A DNA stretch of 64,000 bases from Parafrankia irregularis (GTDB lineage Bacteria; Actinomycetota; Actinomycetes; Frankiales; Frankiaceae), in the NCBI RefSeq assembly GCF_001536285.1, contig NZ_FAOZ01000009.1, forward strand, positions 62,001 to 126,000, in the 5' to 3' direction. A program made the translations under genes and the position numbers. The notes under the pieces are model-generated. The model was not told the DNA's origin, ran no database searches, and saw only the letters and a program-made list of their open reading frames with translations. Positions 43,393 to 52,961 of this stretch are shown piece after piece. Every line of letters starts with the position of its first letter. The stretch's first letter is position 1.

Positions 43393-44328
43393 ATGGATCT
43401 CCGAGTGTTCATCGAGCCTCAGCAGGGCGCTTCCTACGCGCAGCAGCTCGCCGTGGCCCGGGCGGCGGAGGAGGGAGGGTTCGACGCCTTCTTCCGCTCC
43501 GACCACTATCTGCGGATGGGCCCGGGCAGCCCGCTGCCGGGGCCGACCGATTCCTGGATCACCCTGGCAGGCATCGCCCGGGAGACCAGCCGCATCCGGC
43601 TGGGCACCCTGGTGACGTCCGCGACCTTCCGGCTGCCGGGTGTGCTGGCCATCTCGGTCGCCCAGGTCGACGAGATGAGCGGCGGACGGGTCGAGCTGGG
43701 CCTTGGCGCCGGGTGGTTCACCGAGGAGCACGCGGGCTACGGCATCCCGTTCCCCGCCACGACCGAGCGGTTCGACCGGCTGACCGAGCAGCTCGCGATC
43801 ATCACCGGGCTGTGGGGGACACCCGTCGGTGAGTCGTTCTCCCACCAGGGCGAGCACTACACGCTGACCGACAGCCCGGCGCTGCCCAAGCCCGTCCAGC
43901 GGCCCCACCCGCCGATCATCATCGGTGGCCACGGTGCGACCCGGACACCGGCGCTCGCGGCCCGGTACGCGTCCGAGTTCAACGTGCCGTTCGCCTCGGC
44001 GGACCGGACCGCGGCCCAGTTCGCCCGGGTCCGCCAGGCCGCCGAGACCGCCGGCCGGAACCCGGACGAGCTGGTCTACTCGGCCGCCCTGGTGCTGTGC
44101 TGCGGCCGGGACGAGGCGGAGCTGAAGCTCCGTGCCGAGCGGATCGGCCGGGACCTGGGCGAGCTGCGGGAGAACGGCCTGGCCGGCACCCCGGCCGAAG
44201 TGGTCGAGAAGCTCACCGCCTACGGCCCGGGCGGCGCCGGCGCCAGCCGGATCTACCTGCAGCTGCTCGACCTGACCGACCTCGACCACCTGGCGCTGGT
44301 CGCCGCCGAGGTCGCGCCGCACCTCTGA
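43393..44328 (+). CDS. LLM-class F420-dependent oxidoreductase
   Basis: A 311-aa TIM-barrel luciferase-like monooxygenase homologue: FRSDHYLRM, LAGIARETSRIRLGTLVTS, VDEMSGGRVELGLGAGWF and RPHPPIIIGGHG are the family blocks. In actinobacteria such enzymes usually use F420. The substrate is not evident. ATG start at 43393. It lies in the same direction as the nitroreductase gene, and both precede the kinase relic and Wadjet operon. Confidence 0.88.
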   Translation: MDLRVFIEPQQGASYAQQLAVARAAEEGGFDAFFRSDHYLRMGPGSPLPGPTDSWITLAGIARETSRIRLGTLVTSATFRLPGVLAISVAQVDEMSGGRVELGLGAGWFTEEHAGYGIPFPATTERFDRLTEQLAIITGLWGTPVGESFSHQGEHYTLTDSPALPKPVQRPHPPIIIGGHGATRTPALAARYASEFNVPFASADRTAAQFARVRQAAETAGRNPDELVYSAALVLCCGRDEAELKLRAERIGRDLGELRENGLAGTPAEVVEKLTAYGPGGAGASRIYLQLLDLTDLDHLALVAAEVAPHL

Positions 44329-44342
44329 CCGGGACCAGCCTC

Positions 44343-44440
44343 GATCTGGTCCTCGCTGGTCACCGGCCCGATCACCGCCGCGGGCGGCGGGCTGGCCGAG
44401 TCGTCGCGAGCGATCTCTGCCAGCCCGCGTCCCAGCGGCC
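44343..44440 (-). pseudogene. Fragment of the LytS-type kinase gene at the Wadjet left edge
   Basis: The minus strand reads GLAEIARDDSASPPPAAVIG followed by PVTSEDQ, matching LGPAEIACDDAACPLRAAVI and PVTSEGQ of the kinase at 52962-54125. DNA similarity, about 85% by eye, runs from 44346 to about 44438 and aligns with 53715-53811 in the same orientation. It has no start, stop or kinase motif. Confidence 0.8.
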
Positions 44441-44543
44441 GTGATCTCGTGATGCCAGGCGATGGCGCAAGGACCACCTGGGAACACGCAGAAATGTCGG
44501 ATCCGCGAGTTACCGTCCTCTGGAACCACTCCGAGGGGGGATC

Positions 44544-46097
44544 GTGGAGGAGAACGGGGGCAGCGCAGCAGAGGGCGAATCCGCTGTGCAGGACACGGCG
44601 GCCAGGCGTGCGCTGTTCAGCTACCTCACCGCCGAGGCCGCCGATGACTACATGGCGGTGATGCGGCTCTTCAGCGAGACGCTGCTGGCGGACCTGTCCG
44701 CGGCCGAGGTCGCCATGCAGCTGGTCGAACGCGGCCGTGAGCTCGACGCGGACACCGTCGAGACCCGGTGCCGGCAGTTGGTCATCTGGGGCAACCTTGT
44801 GCCGTCTGTACGTGAGACACGCGTGCGCACAGTCGCCGCGTACCACCGTTCCCGATCCCGATACCAGGTCTCGAAGCTGGGCGGCCGGCTCCACCGCGAG
44901 GCCGAGGAGATCATGCGGGCCACGGAGGGTGCTCGGGAGGTCGCGCGCGAACTGCTCGCGCGTGTCGCGGAAACCCTGCGGCTGATTCTTCTGCAGGTCT
45001 CCTACCGCGAACGCCCGATCGATTCCGAGCTGCTTGCCGGCCAGGTCACCGGTGTGTTCAACGATCACCGCCTGTTTCACGAGTCCGTCACGGACTTCTA
45101 CGCCTACCTGTCCGGCGTCCTGACCCGTTATGACCTCGCCGGTGAGGAATACGCCCAGTTCAAGAACCTCCTGCTCGACTACGTTGACCTGATCGGTGCC
45201 GACGTCTCACGGAACGCGCCGGAGATCCTCGGCCAGCTGAAGACGCTGCTTGCCCCGTCCCTCATCGACACCCTGCTCGAGAATCTGCCCGAGCCACCGG
45301 CGACGGGCGATGCTCTGATCGTCGTTGAACGTCTGCCAGGGCGTACCCGTGAGGAATGGGAGCAACTCGCCGCGTGGTACGGGGCGTCGAGCGTCCGTTC
45401 CGGCCCGGAACAGCTGCGCGTCGCGGCTCGCCAGGCGCTCGGCCAGCTGATCGCGAACGCGAAGCGGATGCTCGCCGCATCCGGGACCGGAGTTTCGCGT
45501 CGTGCCGACCTGCTCAAACTCGCCGGCTGGTTCCACGGCGCGGACAGCGAGACCGCACACCTCCTTTTCGACGCGGCTTTCGGTGCGTATCCGGCGCGCC
45601 ACCTGCTGCTCGGGCCCGAGGAACAGGACCTGCGGGCTGGGCCGAGCACGTCGTGGTGGGTAGCCGCGCCCGTTGACGTCCCGGTGTCGCTGCGGGAGCG
45701 CGGTGATCGCACCGTGCGGGGCCGGGCGTCCCGGGTACCCGACACGAAGGAGCAGACCGATCTGCTGATGAACGCGGCGCGGGAACGTGCGCAGGCCCGG
45801 GAGGCAGCGGCCGCGGAGCTGCTCGCGGCCGGCTCGTTGCATCGCAGCCGGCTCAGCCGAGCCGCCCGTGACCTGCTGCTCGAGCTGCTACCCCCGGTAC
45901 TCAGCGCCACGGCCGGCGGTGAGGCGGAGGCCGACCACCACGCCTCGGATCTGAGGCTTGCGTTGCGCGGTGTTCCGGCACGCGGCCAGCTGACGGTGAT
46001 CAACGGTGACGACGGAACACTGACGGTTGACGGCCTTCTGCTGTCGGTCGTCCCGCTCGCCGGCCCCGGCCGGGCGCGTACGGCGGCGAGCGCATGA
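44544..46097 (+). CDS. jetA: Wadjet type II protein JetA (TIGR02677/DUF2397)
   Basis: A 517-aa protein that should be the kleisin-like subunit of the Wadjet SMC complex. Features are the start RRALFSYLTAEAADDYMAVM, the LVIWGNLVPSVRETRVRTVA winged-helix-like part, and KLGGRLHREAEEIMR; the order of genes and the following DUF2398, SMC and TIGR02679 genes define the family. GTG start at 44544 after GAGGGGGA. The stop overlaps jetB by 4 bp. Wadjet complexes extrude and cut closed circular plasmids. Confidence 0.9.
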   Translation: MEENGGSAAEGESAVQDTAARRALFSYLTAEAADDYMAVMRLFSETLLADLSAAEVAMQLVERGRELDADTVETRCRQLVIWGNLVPSVRETRVRTVAAYHRSRSRYQVSKLGGRLHREAEEIMRATEGAREVARELLARVAETLRLILLQVSYRERPIDSELLAGQVTGVFNDHRLFHESVTDFYAYLSGVLTRYDLAGEEYAQFKNLLLDYVDLIGADVSRNAPEILGQLKTLLAPSLIDTLLENLPEPPATGDALIVVERLPGRTREEWEQLAAWYGASSVRSGPEQLRVAARQALGQLIANAKRMLAASGTGVSRRADLLKLAGWFHGADSETAHLLFDAAFGAYPARHLLLGPEEQDLRAGPSTSWWVAAPVDVPVSLRERGDRTVRGRASRVPDTKEQTDLLMNAARERAQAREAAAAELLAAGSLHRSRLSRAARDLLLELLPPVLSATAGGEAEADHHASDLRLALRGVPARGQLTVINGDDGTLTVDGLLLSVVPLAGPGRARTAASA

Positions 46098-47335
46098 GGC
46101 CCACACCCGAGACGGGCACCGCGGCCAGCTCGGCGCGGGAACGAGTCGAGGCGGCCCGCGCGCTGCTGGCACACCCGGTGCTGACCGCCGCGTCGCATCC
46201 CGACGAGCTGTCGTTCGTCCGCCTGCACGCCCCCGCGCTGCGCGGCATGTTCAAGGCGCAGCTGGGCTATGTGCTCGTCGTCGAGGCGTCGTTCGCCCGC
46301 CTGTTCAAGGCGCCGCTGGCACCCGGCGCACCCTCCCGGCCCGCGCGGCGCCGCGACAACAGTCCGTTCGCTCCGGTCACCTACACCCATCTGGCTCTGC
46401 TCTGCGCCGCGCTGCTCGCTCCCGGAACCGGCGAGATGATCCTCATCTCCGCGCTGATCGAGCAGGTGCGTGCGGACGCGGCGACCATCGGCGTGCCCAT
46501 CGGCGACACGCTGCCGGAGCGCCGTGCCCTGGTCACCGCCGTCGAGCTGCTGGTCCGCTGGGGAGTGCTGATCGAAGCCGATGGCACGGCCATGGCCTGG
46601 GGCGAACGGCAGATCGAGGAGGCTCTGCTCCATGTCGCCCGTAACCAGCTGCCGCATCTGCTCGCCCGCTCGCTGACGGGTGTTGCCACCCCGGACGAGC
46701 TGCTCGCACCCGACCCACAGGCGGCTGAGCAACCGCGGCGCTCGCTGCGCCGTCGGCTGGTGGAAAGCCCGCTCGTCCGTCGCGAGGATCTCACCGATGC
46801 CGAGCGCGACGTGCTCTCCCGCGAACGCTCCGAACTGACCCGGGCGCTGGCCGAGAACTTCGGCCTCACCCTGGAGGTACGCGCGGAGGGCGCGCTCGCC
46901 TACGACGCCACCGGCTCGCTGACGGACGAGCCCTTTCCCGGCACGGGCACGATCAGGCAGGCGGCGCTGCTCCTGGTCGGCGCGCTGCTCGCGGAGCTGG
47001 AGCCGCGGCCCGGTGACACCGCCGTACTGCGCGATGGGCGCGCGGTCGCCGGTCTGGTGGTCGGCTGGCCCGACGTGGAGGCCACGCTGGCCCGGTTGTC
47101 GTCCCAGTACGGCAAGGCATGGAGCTCGGATGCGCTCGACGACCCCCGGCTGCTGCGGGACTCGGTCGCGGCGACGCTCGCGGAGGTCGGCCTGGCGTCG
47201 ATCCTGCCCGGCGGGTTGGTGATCCATGCGGCAGCTGCCCGCTACCGCCCCCAGCCGATCATCGCCCCGCCGACCCGCGCGGCCCGCCGCCTGGACAAGG
47301 GGCGGGCGGCCTACCACCCGGAGCTGGAGCTGTGA
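46094..47335 (+). CDS. jetB: Wadjet type II protein JetB (TIGR02678/DUF2398)
   Basis: A 413-aa winged-helix (KITE-like) subunit. Family-like blocks are LRGMFKAQLGYVLVVEASFA and LFKAP, a TYTHLALLCAALLAPGTGE segment, LVRWGVLIEADGTAMAW, and a C-terminal QPIIAPPTRAARRLDKGRA. The ATG overlaps the jetA stop (ATGA), and its stop shares one base with the jetC ATG (TGATG), so the whole operon is coupled. It is expected to bind JetA and JetC. Confidence 0.9.
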   Translation: MRPTPETGTAASSARERVEAARALLAHPVLTAASHPDELSFVRLHAPALRGMFKAQLGYVLVVEASFARLFKAPLAPGAPSRPARRRDNSPFAPVTYTHLALLCAALLAPGTGEMILISALIEQVRADAATIGVPIGDTLPERRALVTAVELLVRWGVLIEADGTAMAWGERQIEEALLHVARNQLPHLLARSLTGVATPDELLAPDPQAAEQPRRSLRRRLVESPLVRREDLTDAERDVLSRERSELTRALAENFGLTLEVRAEGALAYDATGSLTDEPFPGTGTIRQAALLLVGALLAELEPRPGDTAVLRDGRAVAGLVVGWPDVEATLARLSSQYGKAWSSDALDDPRLLRDSVAATLAEVGLASILPGGLVIHAAAARYRPQPIIAPPTRAARRLDKGRAAYHPELEL

Positions 47336-50300
47336 TGCAGCAGACTCTCGCCCTCACCGAGGGCACCGAGGACAGGTTCGGCCCGACACCGATCAGACGT
47401 CATCCCTATCGCTGGCGGCTGTCCCGCGCCGGTTTCGTGAACGTGTGGCACTACTACGACAACACCTTCGACCTCTCCGGCGGCCGGCTGATCCTCCGCG
47501 GCACGAACGGTTCGGGCAAGTCCCGGGCGCTCGAGATGCTGCTGCCGTTCCTCCTCGACGCGGACCGGCGCAACATGGGCACCGGGACGGCGGTCCGCAT
47601 GGAGGACCTGATGACCGCCGGTGCCGGGGAGCAGACGAACCGCCTCGGCTACATGTGGCTCGAACTGCGTCGGGACGTCGAGGCCGACGAGGACCCGGCC
47701 AGCGGATACCTGACCCTGGGAGCCCTTGTCCGGTTCTCGGCGAGCACGAAGGAAGCCAAGGTCTGGTACTTCACGACGGCACTGCGAGTGGGGCACGAGC
47801 TGTCGCTGCTCACCGCCGACCGCAAGCCGCTCGGCCGCAAAGAACTGGGCCAGGCCGTCGGCGAGGACCGGATCAGCGACGGACCCGAGCCGCACCGCGA
47901 ACGGGTACGCGCCGAGGTCTTCGGCCTGACGGGCGGCGATGCCAGCAAGGAACGCTTCAACGGGCTGATGAAACTCCTGCACACCCTGCGTTCCCCGGAC
48001 GTCGGCAACCGGATCGAGGAAGGCAGACTCCCGCAGATCGTCTCCGACGCCCTGCCGCCGCTGTCCGAGGAGGCACTGACGGACGCCGGTCAGCAGCTCG
48101 ACGGCCTGACCAGCACCCGTGACGAGCAGCAACGGCTCGAAGCCGCGCACGGGCAGGTCGTGGCGTTCCTCGACAGCTACCGCAGGTACGTGGCCGGGGT
48201 GCTGACCCGGTCGCTGACCGGAACCAGGCAGCGTGCGGCGAGCTGCCTCGAGACCGAGGCCGAGGCGGTGCGCAGGCGCGCGATCGCCACCGGCCTCGAG
48301 TCCGAGCTCCTCGAGACGCTGGAACGGCGTCAGTTTTTGGCCGACCAGGTCTCCGAACTCGCGGCGGCACTGGAGGCGCTCAAGGAGTCGGACTGTTATC
48401 GCGGTGCGAAGGAGCTCACCGAGCTGAGCGCGACGGTCAGTTCGCTCGCCGAGACCGCCCGGGCCAAGCTGGAGTTGGCCCAGCTGCGTCGAGAGGGCGA
48501 GGTGGAGCTGGTCGGCGCGGCGAACGCCCTGCTCACCGACATGTCGACCGCGGTCGACGAGCTTTCCGAGCGGATCGACCAGGCCCGCGACCAGCTGACC
48601 AGGGTGCGGCTCACCGCCCATGAGCTGCCCGCGTCGGTCGGTCTGGTCCGGACGCCCCCGGAGCGACGGAGCGAACTTGTTCGCGTCTATCGGGACGCAC
48701 CGCCCGTCCCGACGCTCCGGCCGGCGGCGGACGTGCCGCGCCTGGTCCCGGCGGATCTGATCGGCCTGCGGGCCGCGGCGGGCAGCTTGCGGGAGGCCGC
48801 GGACCTGCGGGCCGCGCGTGCCACCAGCCGCGTCGCGGACGCCCGGCAGCTGTCCGACGACCGGGCCGGCGTTCAACGGGCCGTGGAGACCGCGGACGAC
48901 GCGGCCGTCGAGGCGGAGACCGCGGCGAGCCGCGCCGAGCAGCAGGCCGACGAGCGCGACCGAGAGGCTGTCGGCCTGGTCGAGAGCTGGCGGGCCTGGC
49001 TGGGGAACCCCGGAACGGGAGATCTCCTGGGCGACGTGGACTGGTCCGCCCAGCCGAGCCTCGGCCCGTTGCTGCTGGATCGGCTGGTGCTGTGCGGCAC
49101 CGAGGCGGACGGCCCGGTCGACCTCTCCGAGCTCGACCGGGCCGCGGACGACGCCGCCGCCGGTGCCCGGGACCGACTGGCGGGCGAACTGCATCGGCTC
49201 GACGCCGACGACACGGCGGACCGGCGTGTGGTCGAGCTGCTCGTCACCGAGCGGCGGCAGCTTGAGGCGTCCCGCGACGACCCGCCGCTCGAGCCGTTCT
49301 GGGTCACCGCCGTTCGAGGCGCCGCCCTGTGGCAGTGCGTTGACTTCGCACCCGGCCAGTCCGCAGACGAGCAGGCCGGGATCGAGGCGGCGCTGCTCGC
49401 CTCGGGCCTGCTGACCGCCACCATCGACGCCCGCGGCCAGCTGACCGCCGCCAGCGGCCAGCTGCTCGTCTCGCCGATCGGCCCCCGGGCCGCCGTCTCC
49501 GTGGCCGCAAAGCTGGTGCCCGACCCGGCTGGACCGATCGAACCCGGGGTGATCAGCGCGCTGCTGGGACGGATCGGTCTGGCCGACCCGTCCGCCGCCA
49601 TGTGGGTCGCGCCCGACGGCAGCTGGGCGAACGGCCCGCTGCGAGGCCGCCACACGGTTCCGGCCCCACGGCACATCGGCGCCGCCGCCCGGGAGGCCCA
49701 CCGGGTCCAGCGCCTGCGTGAGATCGGCGCGGAGCTCGAGGAGCTGGCCGCGGCGGCGCGGGCGCGGGTGGAACGGTGCGCCCGCGTCGAGGAGCGCAAG
49801 AAGGCGATCCGGGGCCACCTGCGGTCGGCACCGCGGTCGAAGCCGCTCAGCGACGCCCGGGTCCGGGCGGCCTCCGAGGAGCGGCAGGCGACCCAGGCCG
49901 CGACGAAGGCCGCCAGACTCCGGGCGAAGGCCGACCGGCTGGCCATCGCGCTGGCCGAGAGTGAGAAGGCGCATCGCGCCGCCTGCGCCGAGTTCGGCCT
50001 GCCTGTTGACGCCGACTCACTGGTCGACCTGGCGCGTGCCGCGACCGTTGCGGCCGGCACCTGCGGGGCGGTGATCGGCCAGGTCGACGTCCTCACCGGC
50101 CTGGCGGAGCGACACCAGCGGGCGGTGGGCGCCCTGGCGGCCGCGGCCGAGCCGCGGGGGCGGGCCGAGGGCGACGCGGAGCTCGCCTGGAACGAGTGGC
50201 ACACCGGCGACACCCGGATCCAGGCGCTGCGTAGGGCGCTGGGGGCCGACCCCGCACGGGTCCTCGAGGAGCTCAAGGCCATCGAGGCTAGCCAGGTCGC

Positions 50301-51528
50301 GGCGAAGCGGAAACTCGGCGCCGCGGAGACGGCCGTCGGCGAGCTGCGGACCACCGCCGCGACCGCGGCCGCGCAAGCCGACAACGCCGATCAGAAGGTC
50401 CGCGACGAGCAGGCCGCCCTCGCCGAGCAGGTGGACGCCGTGCGGGCGCAGCTCGGGCAACCCGGTGTCGTCGCCTCCGCGTTCACGGCGAAGCCCGCCG
50501 AACCGTTCGCCGACCACACCGCCCGGGCCGTCGCCGCGGACGCCGCCGAGCTGCTGGCCGGCCTGCGCAGGTCGCGGATCGAGGAGAACGCGCTGATCCG
50601 CGCCCAACAGGTGTTCGACCGGGAGATCGCAGCCAGCTACGAGGTGATCGTCACCAGGCACAGCGAGGTCCTGCTCTACGAACTGGCCGACGCGGACGGC
50701 CGCCGGCCGCTCGTCGAGGCCGCCGCCGACCTGGCGCGGAAGTGCGACCAGGGCCGGGAGGCACTGACCGAACGCGAACAGCGGGTGTTCACCGAGTTCA
50801 TCCTCGGTGAGGTCGGGGAGGAGCTCCGCGGCCGGCTGTACCAGGCGGAGGATCTCATCACCGCGATGAACCGCAGCCTGCGGTCCATCCAGACCAGCCA
50901 CGGCATCGGCGTCCGGCTCACCTGGAAGCTCGCCGCGGACAACGACGCCGCTGTCAGCCGGATCAGGCAGCTCGTCATGACCGCTGCGTCGGTTCGCAGC
51001 CAGGCTCAGGACGCCGAGCTGCTCGAGCTGCTGCGCGAGAGGGTCGCCGCGGAGGCGCTCGCCGAACCGAACGCCGGATACGCCCTGTTCCTACGGAAGG
51101 CGCTGGACTACCGCACCTGGCACACCGTGGAGGTCATCATCACCGGGCCGGAGCCGGGCCAGGAACGCCGGATCAGCCGGCGTGCGAAGCTCTCCCAGGG
51201 CGAGACCCGGTTCGTCTCCTACGTGACACTGTTCGCCGCGGTCGACGCGTACCTGTCGGGCCTCGACGACACCGCCACCGCACTGCGGCTCATCCTGCTC
51301 GACGACGCCTTCGCCAAGGTCGACGATCCGACGATCGCCGAGCTGCTCGGTCTCCTGGTCCGCCTCGACGTCGACTTCGCGATGACCGGCCATGCGCTGT
51401 GGGGATGCGTGCCGCAGGTGCCTGCCCTGGACATCTACGAGATCTGCCGCCAGGACGGCGGCGGCCCGGCCGCGACGGTGCACGTGCGCTGGGACGGGCG
51501 TAACCGCCACTTCCTCCACTCCGCATGA
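47335..51528 (+). CDS. jetC: Wadjet type II SMC-like ATPase JetC (TIGR02680)
   Basis: A 1,397-aa SMC/SbcC-like motor. Walker A GTNGSGKS lies at 56-63, followed by long coiled-coil arms rich in Ala, Arg and Glu (about 270-500 and 820-1180) around a hinge. The C-terminal head has the signature KLSQGETRFVSYVTLFAAVD near 1285 and Walker B LILLDDAFAKVDD near 1318. All ATPase motifs are intact. It should form the DNA-extruding core with JetA and JetB. Overlaps jetD by 4 bp. Confidence 0.93.
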   Translation: MQQTLALTEGTEDRFGPTPIRRHPYRWRLSRAGFVNVWHYYDNTFDLSGGRLILRGTNGSGKSRALEMLLPFLLDADRRNMGTGTAVRMEDLMTAGAGEQTNRLGYMWLELRRDVEADEDPASGYLTLGALVRFSASTKEAKVWYFTTALRVGHELSLLTADRKPLGRKELGQAVGEDRISDGPEPHRERVRAEVFGLTGGDASKERFNGLMKLLHTLRSPDVGNRIEEGRLPQIVSDALPPLSEEALTDAGQQLDGLTSTRDEQQRLEAAHGQVVAFLDSYRRYVAGVLTRSLTGTRQRAASCLETEAEAVRRRAIATGLESELLETLERRQFLADQVSELAAALEALKESDCYRGAKELTELSATVSSLAETARAKLELAQLRREGEVELVGAANALLTDMSTAVDELSERIDQARDQLTRVRLTAHELPASVGLVRTPPERRSELVRVYRDAPPVPTLRPAADVPRLVPADLIGLRAAAGSLREAADLRAARATSRVADARQLSDDRAGVQRAVETADDAAVEAETAASRAEQQADERDREAVGLVESWRAWLGNPGTGDLLGDVDWSAQPSLGPLLLDRLVLCGTEADGPVDLSELDRAADDAAAGARDRLAGELHRLDADDTADRRVVELLVTERRQLEASRDDPPLEPFWVTAVRGAALWQCVDFAPGQSADEQAGIEAALLASGLLTATIDARGQLTAASGQLLVSPIGPRAAVSVAAKLVPDPAGPIEPGVISALLGRIGLADPSAAMWVAPDGSWANGPLRGRHTVPAPRHIGAAAREAHRVQRLREIGAELEELAAAARARVERCARVEERKKAIRGHLRSAPRSKPLSDARVRAASEERQATQAATKAARLRAKADRLAIALAESEKAHRAACAEFGLPVDADSLVDLARAATVAAGTCGAVIGQVDVLTGLAERHQRAVGALAAAAEPRGRAEGDAELAWNEWHTGDTRIQALRRALGADPARVLEELKAIEASQVAAKRKLGAAETAVGELRTTAATAAAQADNADQKVRDEQAALAEQVDAVRAQLGQPGVVASAFTAKPAEPFADHTARAVAADAAELLAGLRRSRIEENALIRAQQVFDREIAASYEVIVTRHSEVLLYELADADGRRPLVEAAADLARKCDQGREALTEREQRVFTEFILGEVGEELRGRLYQAEDLITAMNRSLRSIQTSHGIGVRLTWKLAADNDAAVSRIRQLVMTAASVRSQAQDAELLELLRERVAAEALAEPNAGYALFLRKALDYRTWHTVEVIITGPEPGQERRISRRAKLSQGETRFVSYVTLFAAVDAYLSGLDDTATALRLILLDDAFAKVDDPTIAELLGLLVRLDVDFAMTGHALWGCVPQVPALDIYEICRQDGGGPAATVHVRWDGRNRHFLHSA

Positions 51529-52958
51529 CGTCCCCGCCCACGGGCGCGCTGCCCGCGCAGGTACAGGCCTATCTCGAAGCGCCCGTGCTGCGGCCCCTGT
51601 GGGTCGCGGCACGGTTCCGACTGGAACGCAATGGTCTGCAGGCGACCGGAACCCTCAAAGTGGACCTGGACGAGACCGCCGCCGCGCAGCTGTCCGGGCT
51701 GCTGGGCGTCCGGGTCACGGCCGGGACGAAGCGTCCCGTCGGACTCGCCGAACTCGACGCCGCACTGCGGTGTTCGAAGGCGGGCCGGGGCCTGGTGTCG
51801 GTTCTGGAGCACCTCGACGGCCGCCCCCTGCACGACCGGACCGCCGCGCGCCGCGCCACCGACGAGCAGTGGGCACAGGCCTGGCGGGGGCTCGACGAGG
51901 CGCTGGCCATCGCGGGCCTCGCCGGGGTCCCCTGGGTCTCGGGCTGGATCGCGGATCTGAGGCGCACCGGCATTCTGACGCGCGCCGGAGCAGACACCGC
52001 GGGCCGCGCCCTGGCCTGCGCCGCCAGCACCCTCGGACTGTTGGCCCGCACGTCGGCGACGGGCCTCAGGACAGGCTTCAGGACGGGCCTGGAGACGGGC
52101 CCCGAGACGATGTCGGCCGGACCGTTCGGCGGCGACGACCCCGTGGGCTGGGAGATCGCCTCCCTCGCGACCGCGACGACGGGTGACGCTCATGGCCTGG
52201 ACGACTCGCGGCTGACGGCGGCGGCCGTTCTTCGGGCCGCGGCGATCGCCTCAGGCCGCCCGGCGCCGTTGACCTCTGCACAACGGCGCGAACTGTGGCA
52301 CGCCCTCGGCGTCGCCACCGACGGCGTGTCCGGCACGGTCCTGGTCTGGTCGCTTCGGCCACCTGGCGACGACGCCTGGTCGGCGATGATGCGCCAGCGC
52401 CGGGACCTCGGCCTCGTCACCCACCTCACGCTGCATGAACTCGGGCGCGCCGGTGAGGTCGCCCTGGGCTCACCGGACCAGACGGTGTCGATCTGCGAGA
52501 ACCCGCAGGTTCTGCAGGCCGCTGCCCGGGCCGGGGCGCCAGCTCCGCTGATCTGCCTCTCCGGCAGTCCAGCGGAGGTCGGGACACAGCTGGTACAGGC
52601 CCTCGTCCGTGGCGGTGTCCCGGTGCGCTACCACGGGGACTTCGACTGGCCAGGGATCGCCATCGCGGGGCGCGTCCTCGCGCTGGGAGCGGTTCCGTGG
52701 AGGCTGTCCGCGAGCGACTACCTGGGGGCGGTGGCAGGCGTCGAAGCCTCCGGGGGCGTCCCGCTCGCGGGCAGCCCGGCCGCGACTCCGTGGGATCCCG
52801 ACCTGGCTACGGCGATGGGCCGCACGGGGGTCGCTGTCCACGAGGAGTACCTGCTCGACATCCTCATCGCCGACCTCATGCACGACACGGACGCCAGAGC
52901 GGCGGAGTGTGACGTCCATCCTGCCGCCGCGCCGGCTGCCCTTCCTCGAACAGGGTGA
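51525..52958 (+). CDS. jetD: Wadjet type II nuclease JetD (TIGR02679, DUF3323/DUF2399)
   Basis: A 477-aa protein with an N-terminal arm domain (DUF3323) and a C-terminal Toprim-like nuclease domain (DUF2399). The catalytic Glu lies in ICENPQVL near 324, and the acidic pair in YHGDFDWPGIAIA near 370, so the nuclease looks active. A TGxx repeat lies near 180. It ends 3 bp from the convergent kinase gene, so there is no spacer at the right edge of the defence operon. Confidence 0.92.
   Translation: MTSPPTGALPAQVQAYLEAPVLRPLWVAARFRLERNGLQATGTLKVDLDETAAAQLSGLLGVRVTAGTKRPVGLAELDAALRCSKAGRGLVSVLEHLDGRPLHDRTAARRATDEQWAQAWRGLDEALAIAGLAGVPWVSGWIADLRRTGILTRAGADTAGRALACAASTLGLLARTSATGLRTGFRTGLETGPETMSAGPFGGDDPVGWEIASLATATTGDAHGLDDSRLTAAAVLRAAAIASGRPAPLTSAQRRELWHALGVATDGVSGTVLVWSLRPPGDDAWSAMMRQRRDLGLVTHLTLHELGRAGEVALGSPDQTVSICENPQVLQAAARAGAPAPLICLSGSPAEVGTQLVQALVRGGVPVRYHGDFDWPGIAIAGRVLALGAVPWRLSASDYLGAVAGVEASGGVPLAGSPAATPWDPDLATAMGRTGVAVHEEYLLDILIADLMHDTDARAAECDVHPAAAPAALPRTG
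52059..52106 (+). repeat. 12-bp tandem repeat in jetD
   Basis: Four imperfect copies of a 12-bp ACGGGCCTCAGG-type unit encode TGLR, TGFR, TGLE, TGPE. It lies in a linker between the N-terminal arm and the nuclease part. Confidence 0.7.
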
Positions 52959-52961
52959 GCG

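Noticed and set aside
47311-49974. Minus-strand open frame across jetC
   Set aside because: JetC carries intact ATPase motifs on the plus strand; the antisense frame has none.
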